In this document: piece after piece, positions 49,776 through 58,859 of the stretch | Position numbering within the stretch: position 1 is the first letter of the stretch | Layout: every line of letters starts with the position of its first letter | Assembly (NCBI RefSeq): GCF_045277565.1 | Contig: NZ_CP123584.1 | Span: forward strand, 1,612,001-1,676,000 | Length of the DNA: 64,000 nt | From: Aliisedimentitalea scapharcae | GTDB taxonomy: Bacteria > Pseudomonadota > Alphaproteobacteria > Rhodobacterales > Rhodobacteraceae | Reading direction: 5' to 3' | Position numbers and translations under genes: made by a program | The notes under the pieces: generated by a model | Databases searched by the model: none | What the model was told of the DNA's origin: nothing | What the model saw: only the letters and a program-made list of their open reading frames with translations

Positions 49776-50231
49776 ATGCTGGATGATCTCGACAGACGAA
49801 TTCTGCGCCACATGCAGGCGGACCCGACACTCTCGTCGCCTGACATGGCGGACCGTCTGGGGCTGACGGTTTCCCGCCTGTCCCGCCGATTGGACAAGCT
49901 GTCCGAAACAGGTGTCTTGCGGGGGCAGCGCGCGGTGATCAACTGGCAGGCGCTGGGATATGCGGTCGAGGTATCGTTGCGGGTGACGCTGGACAAGACC
50001 CAGACCCGGGCTTTTGACGACTTTATCATAGCAGCGCGTGATATTGCCGAAGTGATAGAGATCCAGACCTTTCTGGGGCGTGTCGATGTGCGGCTGTCGG
50101 TGATCGCGCGCGACATGGCACATTACCAACAGATCTATCGTACCCGCATCCTGACGCTGCCCCATATTGCGGATATCGAAGCGTTGATGTTGGTCAGCCG
50201 TGTGAAATCCGACGAAAGCCTGCCTCTATGA
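49776..50231 (+). CDS. Lrp/AsnC-family regulator 1
   Basis: A 151-residue protein with N-terminal helix-turn-helix (LDDLDRRILRHMQADPTLSSPDMADRLGLTVSRLSRRLDKL) and a RAM ligand domain (VEVSLRVTLDK; VIEIQTFLGRVDVRLSVIARDM). A GTG nine bases upstream is also in frame. It lies divergently next to ilvC and overlaps the second Lrp gene, so it probably senses a branched-chain or related amino acid. The spacing of the glycine-rich RAM loop is slightly unusual. Confidence 0.9.
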   Translation: MLDDLDRRILRHMQADPTLSSPDMADRLGLTVSRLSRRLDKLSETGVLRGQRAVINWQALGYAVEVSLRVTLDKTQTRAFDDFIIAARDIAEVIEIQTFLGRVDVRLSVIARDMAHYQQIYRTRILTLPHIADIEALMLVSRVKSDESLPL

Positions 50232-50686
50232 TGGACCTGGACGACATCGACCACGCCCTGTTGGGGGCCTTGGCACAGGATGCCACGCAATCCGCAGGCG
50301 CTTTGGGGCGTCGGTATGGGCTCAGCCAGCCCGCAACCTGGCGACGAATTCGCAGGTTGACCGAGGCCGGGATTATTGCCGGACGCAGGCTGGATCTGGA
50401 CCGGGAGAAGCTGGGGTTTGGCGTGACCGTCTTTCTGGGGATCAAGCTCGCCACCAAGGGCCGGGTGAGTCTCGAAGATTTTGAACGCGCGGTGTCTGCC
50501 ATCCCCGAGGTGCAGACGGTGGAACATGTGTTGGGCATGTACGACTACCGCCTGCGCGTCACTGCCCGCGATATCGCCGATTTCGAACGGGTTCTGCGGC
50601 GCAGGGTCATGACATTGCCCGGGGTCGGGGATGTGGAGGCGAATGTGCTGCTCTCCGAAGAACGTCGCCCGGGCCCTTTGGGATAA
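50228..50686 (+). CDS. Lrp/AsnC-family regulator 2
   Basis: A 152-residue protein with the same architecture: DLDDIDHALLGALAQDATQSAGALGRRYGLSQPATWRRIRRL then a RAM domain (GFGVTVFLGIKLATKGRVSLEDFERAV; VQTVEHVLGMYDYRLRVTARDI). It overlaps the first Lrp gene by four bases. The two may form mixed oligomers. The class V aminotransferase 217 bases downstream is a possible target. Confidence 0.9.
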   Translation: MMDLDDIDHALLGALAQDATQSAGALGRRYGLSQPATWRRIRRLTEAGIIAGRRLDLDREKLGFGVTVFLGIKLATKGRVSLEDFERAVSAIPEVQTVEHVLGMYDYRLRVTARDIADFERVLRRRVMTLPGVGDVEANVLLSEERRPGPLG

Positions 50687-50903
50687 CCTCTGTCAGGCAC
50701 CGGCGGAAACCTTTTGCGCCGATGCGAAACGATTTGGCGCAAAAGACGCATAACCTTGTCGTCTATGGGCTGTCTTTTGATAGGGTGCCTCGCCAGTATC
50801 CCGAATTGAACAGGCCCGGGTACGGCCTGCATGCAAAAGTAGACTTTGCCAATATGGTCGCGGAGCGCTAGCCGTTTGGCAGAAGAAAAACAGGGAGAGC
50901 CAG

Positions 50904-52028
50904 ATGGCACTTTTGAACACGGTGGACCCGACAGGGTTGGATGAATTCTCGGTGGTTTTCACTGACCGGTCACTGAACCACATGTCCAAGACCTTTCAAC
51001 AGGTTATGCTGGACATCGATGCCATGCTGAAAGAGGTGTATAACGCCAAGGCCACAGCCGTGATCCCCGGTGGTGGCACCTACGCGATGGAGGCTGTCGC
51101 CCGTCAATTCGCGCGCGGTGCCAATGCGCTGGTGGTGCGCAACGGGTGGTTTTCCTATCGCTGGAGCCAGATTTTCGAATCCGGTGGGCTAACGGCCTCG
51201 GCCACGGTGATGAAGGCGCGCCAGACCGGCAATTCGACGCCATCACCGTTCACGCCTGCACCGATTGACGAAGTCGTCGCGGCGATCCGTGAGCAGAAAC
51301 CAGACGTGGTGTTTGCGCCGCATGTGGAAACCGCTGCCGGCGTGATCCTGCCCGACGACTATGTGACCGCGATGGCGTCGGCCGCCCACGACGTTGGCGC
51401 GTTGATGGTGCTGGACTGTATCGCCAGCGGGTGTGCCTGGATCGACATGGAAGCCACTGGTGTCGATATCTTGATCTCGGCCCCGCAAAAAGGCTGGAGC
51501 GCATCGCCCTGCGCGGGTTTGGTGATGTTCTCCGATCGCGCACTTGCGCGGCTCGAGGAAACCACCTCGGACAGCTTCGCGATCAACCTGAAACAGTGGC
51601 GCACGATCATGAAGGCCTATGAGGACGGTGGCCACGCCTATCATGCCACCATGCCGACGGATGCGCTGCGCGACTTCCGCGATACCATGTTGGAAACTCG
51701 CGAATATGGGTTCACTAAACTGCGTGATGCGCAATGGGCCTTGGGCAATGGCGTGCGGGCGATGTTGGCGGACAAGGGCGTGACCTCGGTCGCGGCCGAT
51801 GGGTTTGGCGCGCCGGGTGTGGTGGTCAGCTATACCGGCGATCCCGAAATCCAGAACGGCAAGAAATTTGGTGCTTTGGGTATGCAGATCGCTGCGGGCG
51901 TGCCGCTGCAATGCGACGAACCTGCGGATTTCCGTACCTTCCGCCTCGGGCTGTTCGGGCTCGACAAACTCTATGATGTCGATGCCACGATCGCGCGTCT
52001 GCAGGGGGCGATTGATCAGGTTCTCTGA
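50904..52028 (+). CDS. Class V aminotransferase (PLP-dependent)
   Basis: The 374-residue enzyme has the class V fold: PGGGTYAMEAVARQFARGANALVVRNGWFSYRW, the PLP-binding aspartate in LMVLDCIASGCAW and the Schiff-base lysine in ISAPQKGWSASPCAG (about residue 197). It resembles alanine/serine-glyoxylate aminotransferases, but the donor and acceptor are not evident. GGGAG precedes the start. The two Lrp genes just upstream and the single terminator after it support an amino-acid catabolic role. Confidence 0.85.
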   Translation: MALLNTVDPTGLDEFSVVFTDRSLNHMSKTFQQVMLDIDAMLKEVYNAKATAVIPGGGTYAMEAVARQFARGANALVVRNGWFSYRWSQIFESGGLTASATVMKARQTGNSTPSPFTPAPIDEVVAAIREQKPDVVFAPHVETAAGVILPDDYVTAMASAAHDVGALMVLDCIASGCAWIDMEATGVDILISAPQKGWSASPCAGLVMFSDRALARLEETTSDSFAINLKQWRTIMKAYEDGGHAYHATMPTDALRDFRDTMLETREYGFTKLRDAQWALGNGVRAMLADKGVTSVAADGFGAPGVVVSYTGDPEIQNGKKFGALGMQIAAGVPLQCDEPADFRTFRLGLFGLDKLYDVDATIARLQGAIDQVL

Positions 52029-52069
52029 TCTGCGGCTTCTTTCTGGTGAAAAATACCTCCGCCGGAGGC

Positions 52070-52100
52070 ACCGGCTTTCCCATCGGGAAAGCCGGTTTTC
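52070..52100 (+). terminator. Terminator after the class V aminotransferase
   Basis: Perfect 12-base arms ACCGGCTTTCCC and GGGAAAGCCGGT with a three-base loop, then TTTTCTT. Confidence 0.88.
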
Positions 52101-53300
52101 TTACGTCACGCCCAGACCCATCTGCATCAATGTCTTGCGCACCGGGGCCAATGAATACAGCGCGTTCAATCCCATGGCACGGGCATCCCGCAAGGGCCGC
52201 GCTTCCAGCATGGATGTGCGGTTCAGAAGGTCGATCCCCTTGACCCGCAACTGGATCTCATTGTGTCTGGCTTTGTGATACGCCTCTAACATCTGCACGT
52301 CTCCCAAACCTTCGGGGCGGTCCTGTGCCAGCTTCAAGAGTGTTCGCAGATCGCCCAGCGACATGTTCAACCCCTGCGCCCCGATCGGAGGCACCACATG
52401 TGCAGCCTCCGCCATCAGGGCCAGTCGCTCGCCGTTTAACCGGTCCGCCGACTGACTGATGATCGGCCAGATGGTCCGACGGGATGCCAGCTTCAGATCG
52501 CCGAACAGGCCACAACTGCGTTCGGTCATCGCGGCCTCAAAGTCTGCGACCTCCAGATCAAACAGCTCCTGAGCACGCGGTCCCCGCTCCATCCAGACAA
52601 TCGCCGAAGACGGCTGACCCTGATAATCGGGGAGCGGAACCAAAGTGAAGGGCCCGCCCGAGCGGTGAATTTCGGTCGATACATTCTGATGCGCAATCGG
52701 GTGCGTGCTGGCAAAGGCCAGTGCCTTTTGCCCATATCGGGTGGTTTTGACAGTGATCCCGGCCGCCTCCCGCATGGGAGAGCCGCGCCCGTCACAGGCC
52801 ACCACAAGTTTGCAGGTGACTCGGTTGCCGTCGCTCAGCCCGACGCGGGCCTGCGCGGTGCGGGTAAACAGCGAACGAGTGCCGATGCCGGGGCGGAATT
52901 CGACATTGGGCAGGTCTGCCAGACGTGCGACCATCTCGCGTCGCAACAGCCAGTTGGGCAGGTTCCATCCAAATGGCTGGTCCGAAATGTCGGCGGCGTT
53001 GAAATCCTTGATCACGCGGGGGGCGGGTGTATCGCCACCCGCATCCACAATCCGCATGACCTGGAGCGGGGCTGCGTGGTCCTTCAGCCGCGCCCACAGG
53101 CCGCAGTCTTCGAGCAATGCCTTGGCTGGCTGCAAAAAGGCAGTGGTTCGCATGTCCGATCCGGCCACGTCGCGTTCGGTGACGGGCGCTGTGGGATCCA
53201 CACAGACCACGGTAAAGCCGGCCGCGCCAAAGGCCGCTGCCGCTGTCAGCCCGGCAATTCCACCGCCGGAAACCAGTATGTCACATGTTGTGTCGGCCAT
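52101..53300 (-). CDS. UbiH/UbiF-type FAD-dependent hydroxylase
   Basis: The 399-residue flavoprotein monooxygenase has the FAD-binding GGGIAGLTAAAAFGAAGF (12-29), the DG motif VVACDGRGSPMREAAG and the second FAD motif EAAHVVPPIGAQGLNMSLGDLRTL. Members hydroxylate the ubiquinone ring; which carbon cannot be told from sequence alone because alphaproteobacteria reuse these enzymes (UbiL, UbiH, UbiF). Length is typical. It stands alone, 80 bases from a convergent terminator and divergent to none of the ubi genes. Confidence 0.9.
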   Translation of the reverse strand: MADTTCDILVSGGGIAGLTAAAAFGAAGFTVVCVDPTAPVTERDVAGSDMRTTAFLQPAKALLEDCGLWARLKDHAAPLQVMRIVDAGGDTPAPRVIKDFNAADISDQPFGWNLPNWLLRREMVARLADLPNVEFRPGIGTRSLFTRTAQARVGLSDGNRVTCKLVVACDGRGSPMREAAGITVKTTRYGQKALAFASTHPIAHQNVSTEIHRSGGPFTLVPLPDYQGQPSSAIVWMERGPRAQELFDLEVADFEAAMTERSCGLFGDLKLASRRTIWPIISQSADRLNGERLALMAEAAHVVPPIGAQGLNMSLGDLRTLLKLAQDRPEGLGDVQMLEAYHKARHNEIQLRVKGIDLLNRTSMLEARPLRDARAMGLNALYSLAPVRKTLMQMGLGVT

Positions 53301-53379
53301 GATCTGTGCCCTTTTTGCTCTTGTGATTGATCTAGGCCTCTGAACCGGGGAATGGCAAGTGACATCCGGTCACGGGGGC

Positions 53380-54027
53380 TCAGGTCACGATCTTGCGCAG
53401 GAATCCGGTCAGGTCGTCTGTGTGGTGGTGGATGTGGTCGCCATCATGGCGGGCCGGGGCCACATGTACGGTGCGCATTCCCATGGAATGGGGCGCGGCC
53501 AGATTGCGTTGATCGTCTTCGAACATGGCGGCCCGCGTCGGGGTGATGCCCGCCTGGGTAAACACGGTGTCAAACGCCTGACGTTCCGGTTTGGGGCGAT
53601 AGTCGGCGTGTTCGACGCCATAGATGCCATCAAACAGCCCGCTCAAACCACGGGCTTGCAACACGCGTTCCGCATAGGGGGCCGATCCGTTGGTATACAC
53701 AATCTTGGTCCCTGGAAGGTCACGGATATAGGCGGCCAGATCCGGGTCAGGCTCCATATGCTCCATGGACACGTCGTGAACTTCGATCAGATAGGGGTCG
53801 GGATCGACGCCATGCTCGCGCATCAATCCCGCCAAAGTTGTGCCATAGGTGCGCCAATAATGATGGCGCAGGCGATCGGCCTCGGGCCGCCCGACGTTCA
53901 ACTGTTCCATCACATATCCGGTCATCTTGACTTCGATCTGATCAAACAGCTGCATATGCGGTGGGTACAATGTGTGGTCCAGGTCAAAGACCCATTCCCC
54001 GACATGTGAAAAAGATGTTTTTACCAT
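53380..54027 (-). CDS. HAD-family pyrimidine 5'-nucleotidase-like phosphatase
   Basis: A 215-residue HAD phosphatase with motif I FDLDHTLYPP (D nucleophile near residue 14), motif II VYTNGS, and late KPERQAF and FEDDQRN. The cap and overall pattern match the SDT1-like pyrimidine 5'-nucleotidases. I start at ATG 54027 since upstream residues (MPSPRPCPTSRG) are low-quality and the fold begins at KTSFSHVGEW. It lies 79 bases from ubiH-type gene on the same strand. Confidence 0.88.
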   Translation of the reverse strand: MVKTSFSHVGEWVFDLDHTLYPPHMQLFDQIEVKMTGYVMEQLNVGRPEADRLRHHYWRTYGTTLAGLMREHGVDPDPYLIEVHDVSMEHMEPDPDLAAYIRDLPGTKIVYTNGSAPYAERVLQARGLSGLFDGIYGVEHADYRPKPERQAFDTVFTQAGITPTRAAMFEDDQRNLAAPHSMGMRTVHVAPARHDGDHIHHHTDDLTGFLRKIVT

Positions 54028-54172
54028 GCCCCGAGATGTAGGGCAGGGCCGGGGGCTTGGCAATCAAAGTGCCACCAAATCGCGCAAGGGAATTGTGTCA
54101 ATCTGCAACCCAAGGCTTGATTGCCGACGGACCCGACCTGTAGACATGTCCAACCGATGACACGAGGACGCC

Positions 54173-54823
54173 ATGAACAGCAGCCGCCCGACCCAGAAAG
54201 ATGCCTATGCCCTGATCCTCGAAGCGATCGACGTCGGGGTCTACAAGCCCGGTGATCGGCTGGTGGAAAGCGATCTGGCCGAGCGGTTTGGCGTGTCTCG
54301 CACTCCGATCCGCGAGGCACTGCAGCGTCTGGAAACCCAGTCACTGTTGGAACGGGATGGCCGATCGCTGATCGTGGCCTCGCTGGACCACAACCAGATG
54401 GCCGAACTGTATATGGTGCGACGGGAATTGGAGGGGCTGGCCGCGCGGCTTGCCGCCCGACATGCGACCGAAGAAGAGGTCAAGGTGCTCAGGGAGATGG
54501 TGGAGACCGACAATGCACTGGTCGGCAATCCGACCGAATTGGCCAAGGCCAACCGCCGGTTCCATGAGCAGATCCACCTGGCGTCGCACAACCGGTATCT
54601 GGTGCAGCAACTGGATCTTGTGCACCGCACCATGGCGTTGATGGCAACCACGTCATTGGCGGCAGAGGGGCGGGGCGAAATTGCCCAGAATGAACACGAC
54701 GGGATCGTAGCGGCCATTGCCGCGCGCGATGAAGACGCGGCGGCCGAGGCGCTCAAGGAACATATCTCTGTCGCCTTCATGACCCGGTTGAAACAGGATG
54801 CGAAAAAGCGGATCAAAAGCTGA
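54173..54823 (+). CDS. GntR-family (FCD) regulator
   Basis: The 216-residue protein has an N-terminal GntR winged helix (DAYALILEAIDVGVYKPGDRLVESDLAERFGVSRTPIREALQRLE) and an FCD ligand domain (DNALVGNPTELAKANRRFHEQIHLASHN with metal-binding histidines). Typical FadR-subfamily length. Its target is not adjacent: the next gene is convergent and the upstream gene is a HAD phosphatase. It ends at the base before the convergent glycosyltransferase stop, so the two stops abut. Confidence 0.9.
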   Translation: MNSSRPTQKDAYALILEAIDVGVYKPGDRLVESDLAERFGVSRTPIREALQRLETQSLLERDGRSLIVASLDHNQMAELYMVRRELEGLAARLAARHATEEEVKVLREMVETDNALVGNPTELAKANRRFHEQIHLASHNRYLVQQLDLVHRTMALMATTSLAAEGRGEIAQNEHDGIVAAIAARDEDAAAEALKEHISVAFMTRLKQDAKKRIKS

Positions 54824-56707
54824 TCAGATCGTTTCGCATTCGGATCCTGCATGACCGTGTTCGGTTTTGTCCCAGAAGAACGGGCACCAGATCAGTTCGT
54901 ATAGCGCCTTGTACGCCGCAAAGACCCCCAGCGGAAAATAGGCCATGATGGTCAGAACCCAAGGGATCAGATAGCGGCGATTTGACGATGAAACGGCTGT
55001 CATGCCGATCCCGATCGCCAGCACTTCGAACAGCATCAAGACGCCGGTGCCAAAGTTCAGAACATGCGGGGGCAACATGTCGGCGGCAGGATGGGGCAGG
55101 CCCAGCAGGATCAGCCAGAAGGACCACAACAGCGGGGCGAGCAGGAATTGTCCCAATGTGCCAAGAAAAAACGCCTGAAATCCCAGAAACCGTTTCAGCC
55201 CCAGATCTTGCCACAGCTCGATCGGGTTTCGCATGTGCACCAGATAGGTGACCATGAATCCCTTGAGCCAACGTGAACGCTGTTTGACCCACGGCCAGGG
55301 GCGGCAATTGGCCTCTTCATAGGTGGCGGTTTCGATCAGCTCGGTCCGGTACCCGGCGCGGCACAGACGCACGCCCAGATCGGCGTCCTCGGTGACATTA
55401 TGGGCATCCCACCCCCCCAGTTGCTCCAGGATCTCGCGTTTGAAAAACAGCGTAGTGCCGCCCAGCGGAACCACGAGACCCAGGTGCGCAATGCCAGGAA
55501 GGACAATGCGGAACCAGCTGGAGTATTCGATGGTGAAACAGCGGCTGAGCCAGTTGGAGCGCGGATTGTAGTAGTCCAGAACCCCTTGCAGGCAAACGAC
55601 GTCATCGTCGGCATGGGCAAATCGGTCGGCGACCATTTCCAATTGGTCCGGGGTCGGCGCATCTTCGGCATCCCAAACACCCACGATATCGCCGCGGCAG
55701 AAATCGAGGGCATAGTTCATGGCACGGGGTTTGGTGGTCAACCCATTGTGGGTGGGGACTTCGATGACCCGCATCCATGCTGGAAGATCGGTTTGGGCCA
55801 ATGTGTCCCGGGTCACGTGGTCGTGCTCTTCCAGAACCAGGATCACGTCCAAAAGCGATTTGGGATAGGTCAGCCGGCTGAGGCGTTTGACCAGTGCGCG
55901 AGCAATGGCCTTCTCCTTGTAGAGCGGCACCAGCACCGAAATCTTGGGCAATCGTGCGTTTGACACAGGGGGCGGCGACACAGGTGCAGCAATGAACCCA
56001 TGCGTCGCAAGATGCATGGCGAACCCGGCGGCTTTCAGCGAGGTGAACAGACACAGCGTAAAAATCGCCAGGATGCACCCTATGGTGAACAGCGTCAGAG
56101 GAAAGGCCCAGAACAAAACACCCATCAACAGCGGCAGGCACAGACCGACATAGCGATGCACCCGGCTATCCCAGGTGCGGCAGCTGTATTTTCCCGCAAC
56201 CCGTGCACTGGCCGCCCGGGCCAGATCGGGCGTGAAATGCGAGGCAACAAAGGCGGCAATTTCCGTCTCGGTGGCGAGAACCGGGGCCACATCAGGGAAA
56301 ACCGTTTCAAATTCGGGCAGCAGAGCGTCAAACCGGTCGGGCCTTGAGGTTGCGATCAACACCGTTGATCCCAGTCGCATCCAGGGCACAACACCGTGAT
56401 GCAGCCAGAATTGCGCGGACTTTGTGGACAGCAGACGATCGTCGCCAGTGCGCGGATGCAAGGTCACCTGTTGAAGCCCGTGTTGCTGCGCCAGCGCGAA
56501 CTGGATATCGCGGGCGTCAGCCCATCCTTCGGCAACCAACAGTTCCCCTATCGGTGCCCCAAGCCGCAATTGCATTTCCAAAGCGCGGATCAGCTGGTCC
56601 TGGCTGATGACGCCATTGTCGACCAGATATCGCCCCAGTGGCAACCGGGGCTGATCGGCCAGCTCCATCGGAGTAGGCCGTAAAAGCCGCAGATTTTGTT
56701 CACTCAT
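54824..56707 (-). CDS. MshEN domain fused to family 2 glycosyltransferase
   Basis: The 627-residue protein begins with two MshEN-like repeats: PLGRYLVDNGVISQDQL with ALEMQ (residues 23-46) and PIGELLVAEGWADARDI with ALAQQ (about 52-75). Two helices follow near 185-230, then a GT2 domain with VPLYKEKAIARALV, DAEDAPTPDQLE, EDADLGVRLCRAGY and Q-X2-R-W in KQRSRWLKG, and four C-terminal helices. The architecture resembles NfrB-type proteins that pair MshEN with GT2. MshEN binds c-di-GMP in MshE; here the first arginine of each RLG motif is proline. A CtrA box lies just upstream. Confidence 0.88.
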   Translation of the reverse strand: MSEQNLRLLRPTPMELADQPRLPLGRYLVDNGVISQDQLIRALEMQLRLGAPIGELLVAEGWADARDIQFALAQQHGLQQVTLHPRTGDDRLLSTKSAQFWLHHGVVPWMRLGSTVLIATSRPDRFDALLPEFETVFPDVAPVLATETEIAAFVASHFTPDLARAASARVAGKYSCRTWDSRVHRYVGLCLPLLMGVLFWAFPLTLFTIGCILAIFTLCLFTSLKAAGFAMHLATHGFIAAPVSPPPVSNARLPKISVLVPLYKEKAIARALVKRLSRLTYPKSLLDVILVLEEHDHVTRDTLAQTDLPAWMRVIEVPTHNGLTTKPRAMNYALDFCRGDIVGVWDAEDAPTPDQLEMVADRFAHADDDVVCLQGVLDYYNPRSNWLSRCFTIEYSSWFRIVLPGIAHLGLVVPLGGTTLFFKREILEQLGGWDAHNVTEDADLGVRLCRAGYRTELIETATYEEANCRPWPWVKQRSRWLKGFMVTYLVHMRNPIELWQDLGLKRFLGFQAFFLGTLGQFLLAPLLWSFWLILLGLPHPAADMLPPHVLNFGTGVLMLFEVLAIGIGMTAVSSSNRRYLIPWVLTIMAYFPLGVFAAYKALYELIWCPFFWDKTEHGHAGSECETI

Positions 56708-56750
56708 GCCGTCAACCCAAGCCCTTTGCCCGAGAGTGGCCGAATCAGGG

Positions 56751-56765
56751 TTAACAGCGGGTTAA
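56751..56765. promoter_or_regulatory. CtrA box upstream of the MshEN-glycosyltransferase gene
   Basis: On the minus strand TTAACC-N-TTAAC arrangement; on the plus strand TTAA-CAGCGGG-TTAA, a perfect TTAA-N7-TTAA. It lies 44-58 bases upstream of the ATG at 56707, within promoter distance. Confidence 0.7.
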
Positions 56766-56815
56766 AGCATAAGGTCTTTCCCAGTTTCGGGGCGGGATTG
56801 ACGGGAGGGGTACGC

Positions 56816-56840
56816 AAAACACCCGCCGGAGCGGGTGTTT
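56816..56840 (-). terminator. Terminator of carA
   Basis: Arms AAACACCCGC and GCGGGTGTTT with loop CGGA; the minus-strand transcript continues with TTTTG. It is bidirectional. Confidence 0.85.
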
Positions 56841-56887
56841 GAGTTCATTCATGGTTGTTTGTCTTTGCCCACGCAGATTTGCGGGGG

Positions 56888-58051
56888 TCAGGCAGATTTG
56901 CGGGCGGCCATCGCTTCGGCAAAACGTTCGAACAGATAAAAGCTGTCCTGTGGGCCCGGGCTGGCTTCGGGATGGTGCTGGACCGAATACACAGGGCGAT
57001 CAGCCATGCGGATGCCGCAGTTTGACCCATCAAATAGCGACGTATGCGTTTCGATCACACCATCGGGCAGGGTCTGAGCATCGACCGCAAACCCGTGGTT
57101 CATCGAGGTGATCTCGACCTTGCCGGTGTCGTGGTCCTTGACCGGGTGGTTGGCACCGTGATGGCCGTGGTTCATTTTGATCGTTTTGGCACCCAACGCC
57201 AGCGCCAGCATCTGATGACCCAGGCAGATGCCAAAGACCGGAATGTCGGTGTCGTTCAGGATTTCCTGGATCATCGGCACGGCGTATTCGCCTGTTGCAG
57301 CCGGATCGCCGGGGCCGTTGGACAGAAACACGCCATCGGGGTTGTGGGCCATTACCTCTGCCGCAGTGGCCGTGGCAGGCAATACGGTTACATCGCAACC
57401 TGCCGAGGCAAGACAGCGCAGAATGTTGCGCTTGGCACCATAATCAATGGCAACGACTTTGTGCGCGGGGGTCTCCTGGCGGGTATAGCCATCAGGCCAG
57501 GCCCACCGCATTTCATCCCAGCGATAAGATTGCGCACAGGTGACGTCCTTGGCCAGGTCCATACCTTCGAGACCGGGCCAGGCGCGGGCCGCGGCGACCA
57601 GCGCCTCGACATCAAAATTGCCGTCTGGATCGTGGGCCAATGCCACATGCGGAGCACCCTGTTGGCGGATCGCACGGGTCAGGCGGCGCGTATCCACGCC
57701 CCCAATGGCGATACGTCCGGTGCGCTCCAGCCAGGACTTGAGCTCTTCGGTGGTACGCCAGTTCGAAGCCAGCGTGGGATCCCATTTCACAACCATGCCG
57801 GCGGCAACCGGGTCCGCGGTTTCATCGTCATCGGGGTTCACACCCACATTGCCGATGTGCGGAAAGGTAAAGGTGACGATCTGCCCGGCATAGGAGGGGT
57901 CGGTCATGATTTCCTGATAGCCGGTCATTGCCGTGTTGAAGCATAGTTCGGCCACGGTCTGTCCTGTGGCGCCGAACCCGATGCCATAGAACACGGTACC
58001 GTCGGCGAGTGCCAGACATGCGGTGGGCTTGGGCGGTGCGGTCAGGGCCAT
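56888..58051 (-). CDS. carA: Carbamoyl-phosphate synthase small subunit
   Basis: The 387-residue glutaminase subunit. Triad residues are seen in GICLGHQMLALALG (cysteine near 269) and QHHPEASPGP (histidine near 360, glutamate near 362). N-terminal ADGTVFYGIGFG and VGRV/IGGVDTRRLTRAIRQQG segments match the family. I start at ATG 58051, eight bases after GGAGAG; two upstream ATGs (58066, 58081) lie within or before this ribosome site. The carB subunit is not in the window. It supplies ammonia for carbamoyl phosphate in pyrimidine and arginine synthesis. Confidence 0.95.
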   Translation of the reverse strand: MALTAPPKPTACLALADGTVFYGIGFGATGQTVAELCFNTAMTGYQEIMTDPSYAGQIVTFTFPHIGNVGVNPDDDETADPVAAGMVVKWDPTLASNWRTTEELKSWLERTGRIAIGGVDTRRLTRAIRQQGAPHVALAHDPDGNFDVEALVAAARAWPGLEGMDLAKDVTCAQSYRWDEMRWAWPDGYTRQETPAHKVVAIDYGAKRNILRCLASAGCDVTVLPATATAAEVMAHNPDGVFLSNGPGDPAATGEYAVPMIQEILNDTDIPVFGICLGHQMLALALGAKTIKMNHGHHGANHPVKDHDTGKVEITSMNHGFAVDAQTLPDGVIETHTSLFDGSNCGIRMADRPVYSVQHHPEASPGPQDSFYLFERFAEAMAARKSA

Positions 58052-58238
58052 TGCACGACTCTCCATGTGGGCTAAATTCATGGGCTTGTACGGGGCAGGG
58101 GCGCGCGGGTCAAGGCCATGGTTTTTTTGCTAGGTTGTTTGAAAACAATGACTTAGGGGAAATGGTGCATGGTTGTGTCAGCCAATTTGTTCCGGTATTG
58201 TTGGCAGTTCGAATATCCATGGGGATGGACAACTGAAA

Positions 58239-58721
58239 ATGGACATGCGCACGCGGGTCAACACGGCCCTGAAACAGGCAATGAAAGACAAGGCCGCTCA
58301 GCGGTTGTCGACCTTGCGGCTGATCAATGCAGCAATCAAGGACAAGGACATTGCATCTCGTGGTGGCAACGATGAAAGCACCGGAGTTGGTGACGACGAA
58401 GTTCTTGCCATTCTGGACAAGATGACCAAACAGCGCCGCGAAAGCGCGCGCGCCTATGAAGAGGGCGGTCGCCTGGATTTGGCCGAACGCGAGCTTCAAG
58501 AGATTGGGGTAATTGAAGAATTTCTGCCCAAGCAATTGGATGACGACGAAGTCGAGGACGCCGTACGGGCAGCCGTGGCCAAGACCGGTGCCGGATCTAT
58601 CCGCGACATGGGCAAGGTCATGGGAGAGCTGAAAAGCCGCTATACGGGTCAGATGGACTTTGGCAAAGTCGGCCCGATGGTCAAGGACCAGCTGTGTGCC
58701 GGTGGCGGTCAGGGCTGTTAA
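58239..58721 (+). CDS. YqeY-like (GatB/YqeY tail domain) protein
   Basis: A 160-residue helical protein of the YqeY family: TRVNTALKQAMKDKAAQRLSTLRLINAAIKDKDIA, KMTKQRRESARAYEEGGRLDLAERELQEIGVIEEFLPKQL and a C-terminal GSIRDMGKVMGELKSRYTGQMDFGKVGPMVKDQL. The same domain forms the tail of GatB, where it binds tRNA; the free form has unknown function, perhaps in tRNA-dependent amidation. It is divergent from carA with about 190 bases between. The start at 58239 has only a distant ribosome site; ATG 58245 is an alternative. Confidence 0.92.
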   Translation: MDMRTRVNTALKQAMKDKAAQRLSTLRLINAAIKDKDIASRGGNDESTGVGDDEVLAILDKMTKQRRESARAYEEGGRLDLAERELQEIGVIEEFLPKQLDDDEVEDAVRAAVAKTGAGSIRDMGKVMGELKSRYTGQMDFGKVGPMVKDQLCAGGGQGC

Positions 58722-58859
58722 CTGGCCCGATTTTCCCATGCATCACGGCATGAACCAAAGGAAGTCCGGGACCATTGGTTTCGCGGGCTTTCCGATGCCG
58801 GGGCGAACTGGACAGCCGTGCGATTCGATTCGACGGTTTGGGCCTGCACAGGCGGCCTC

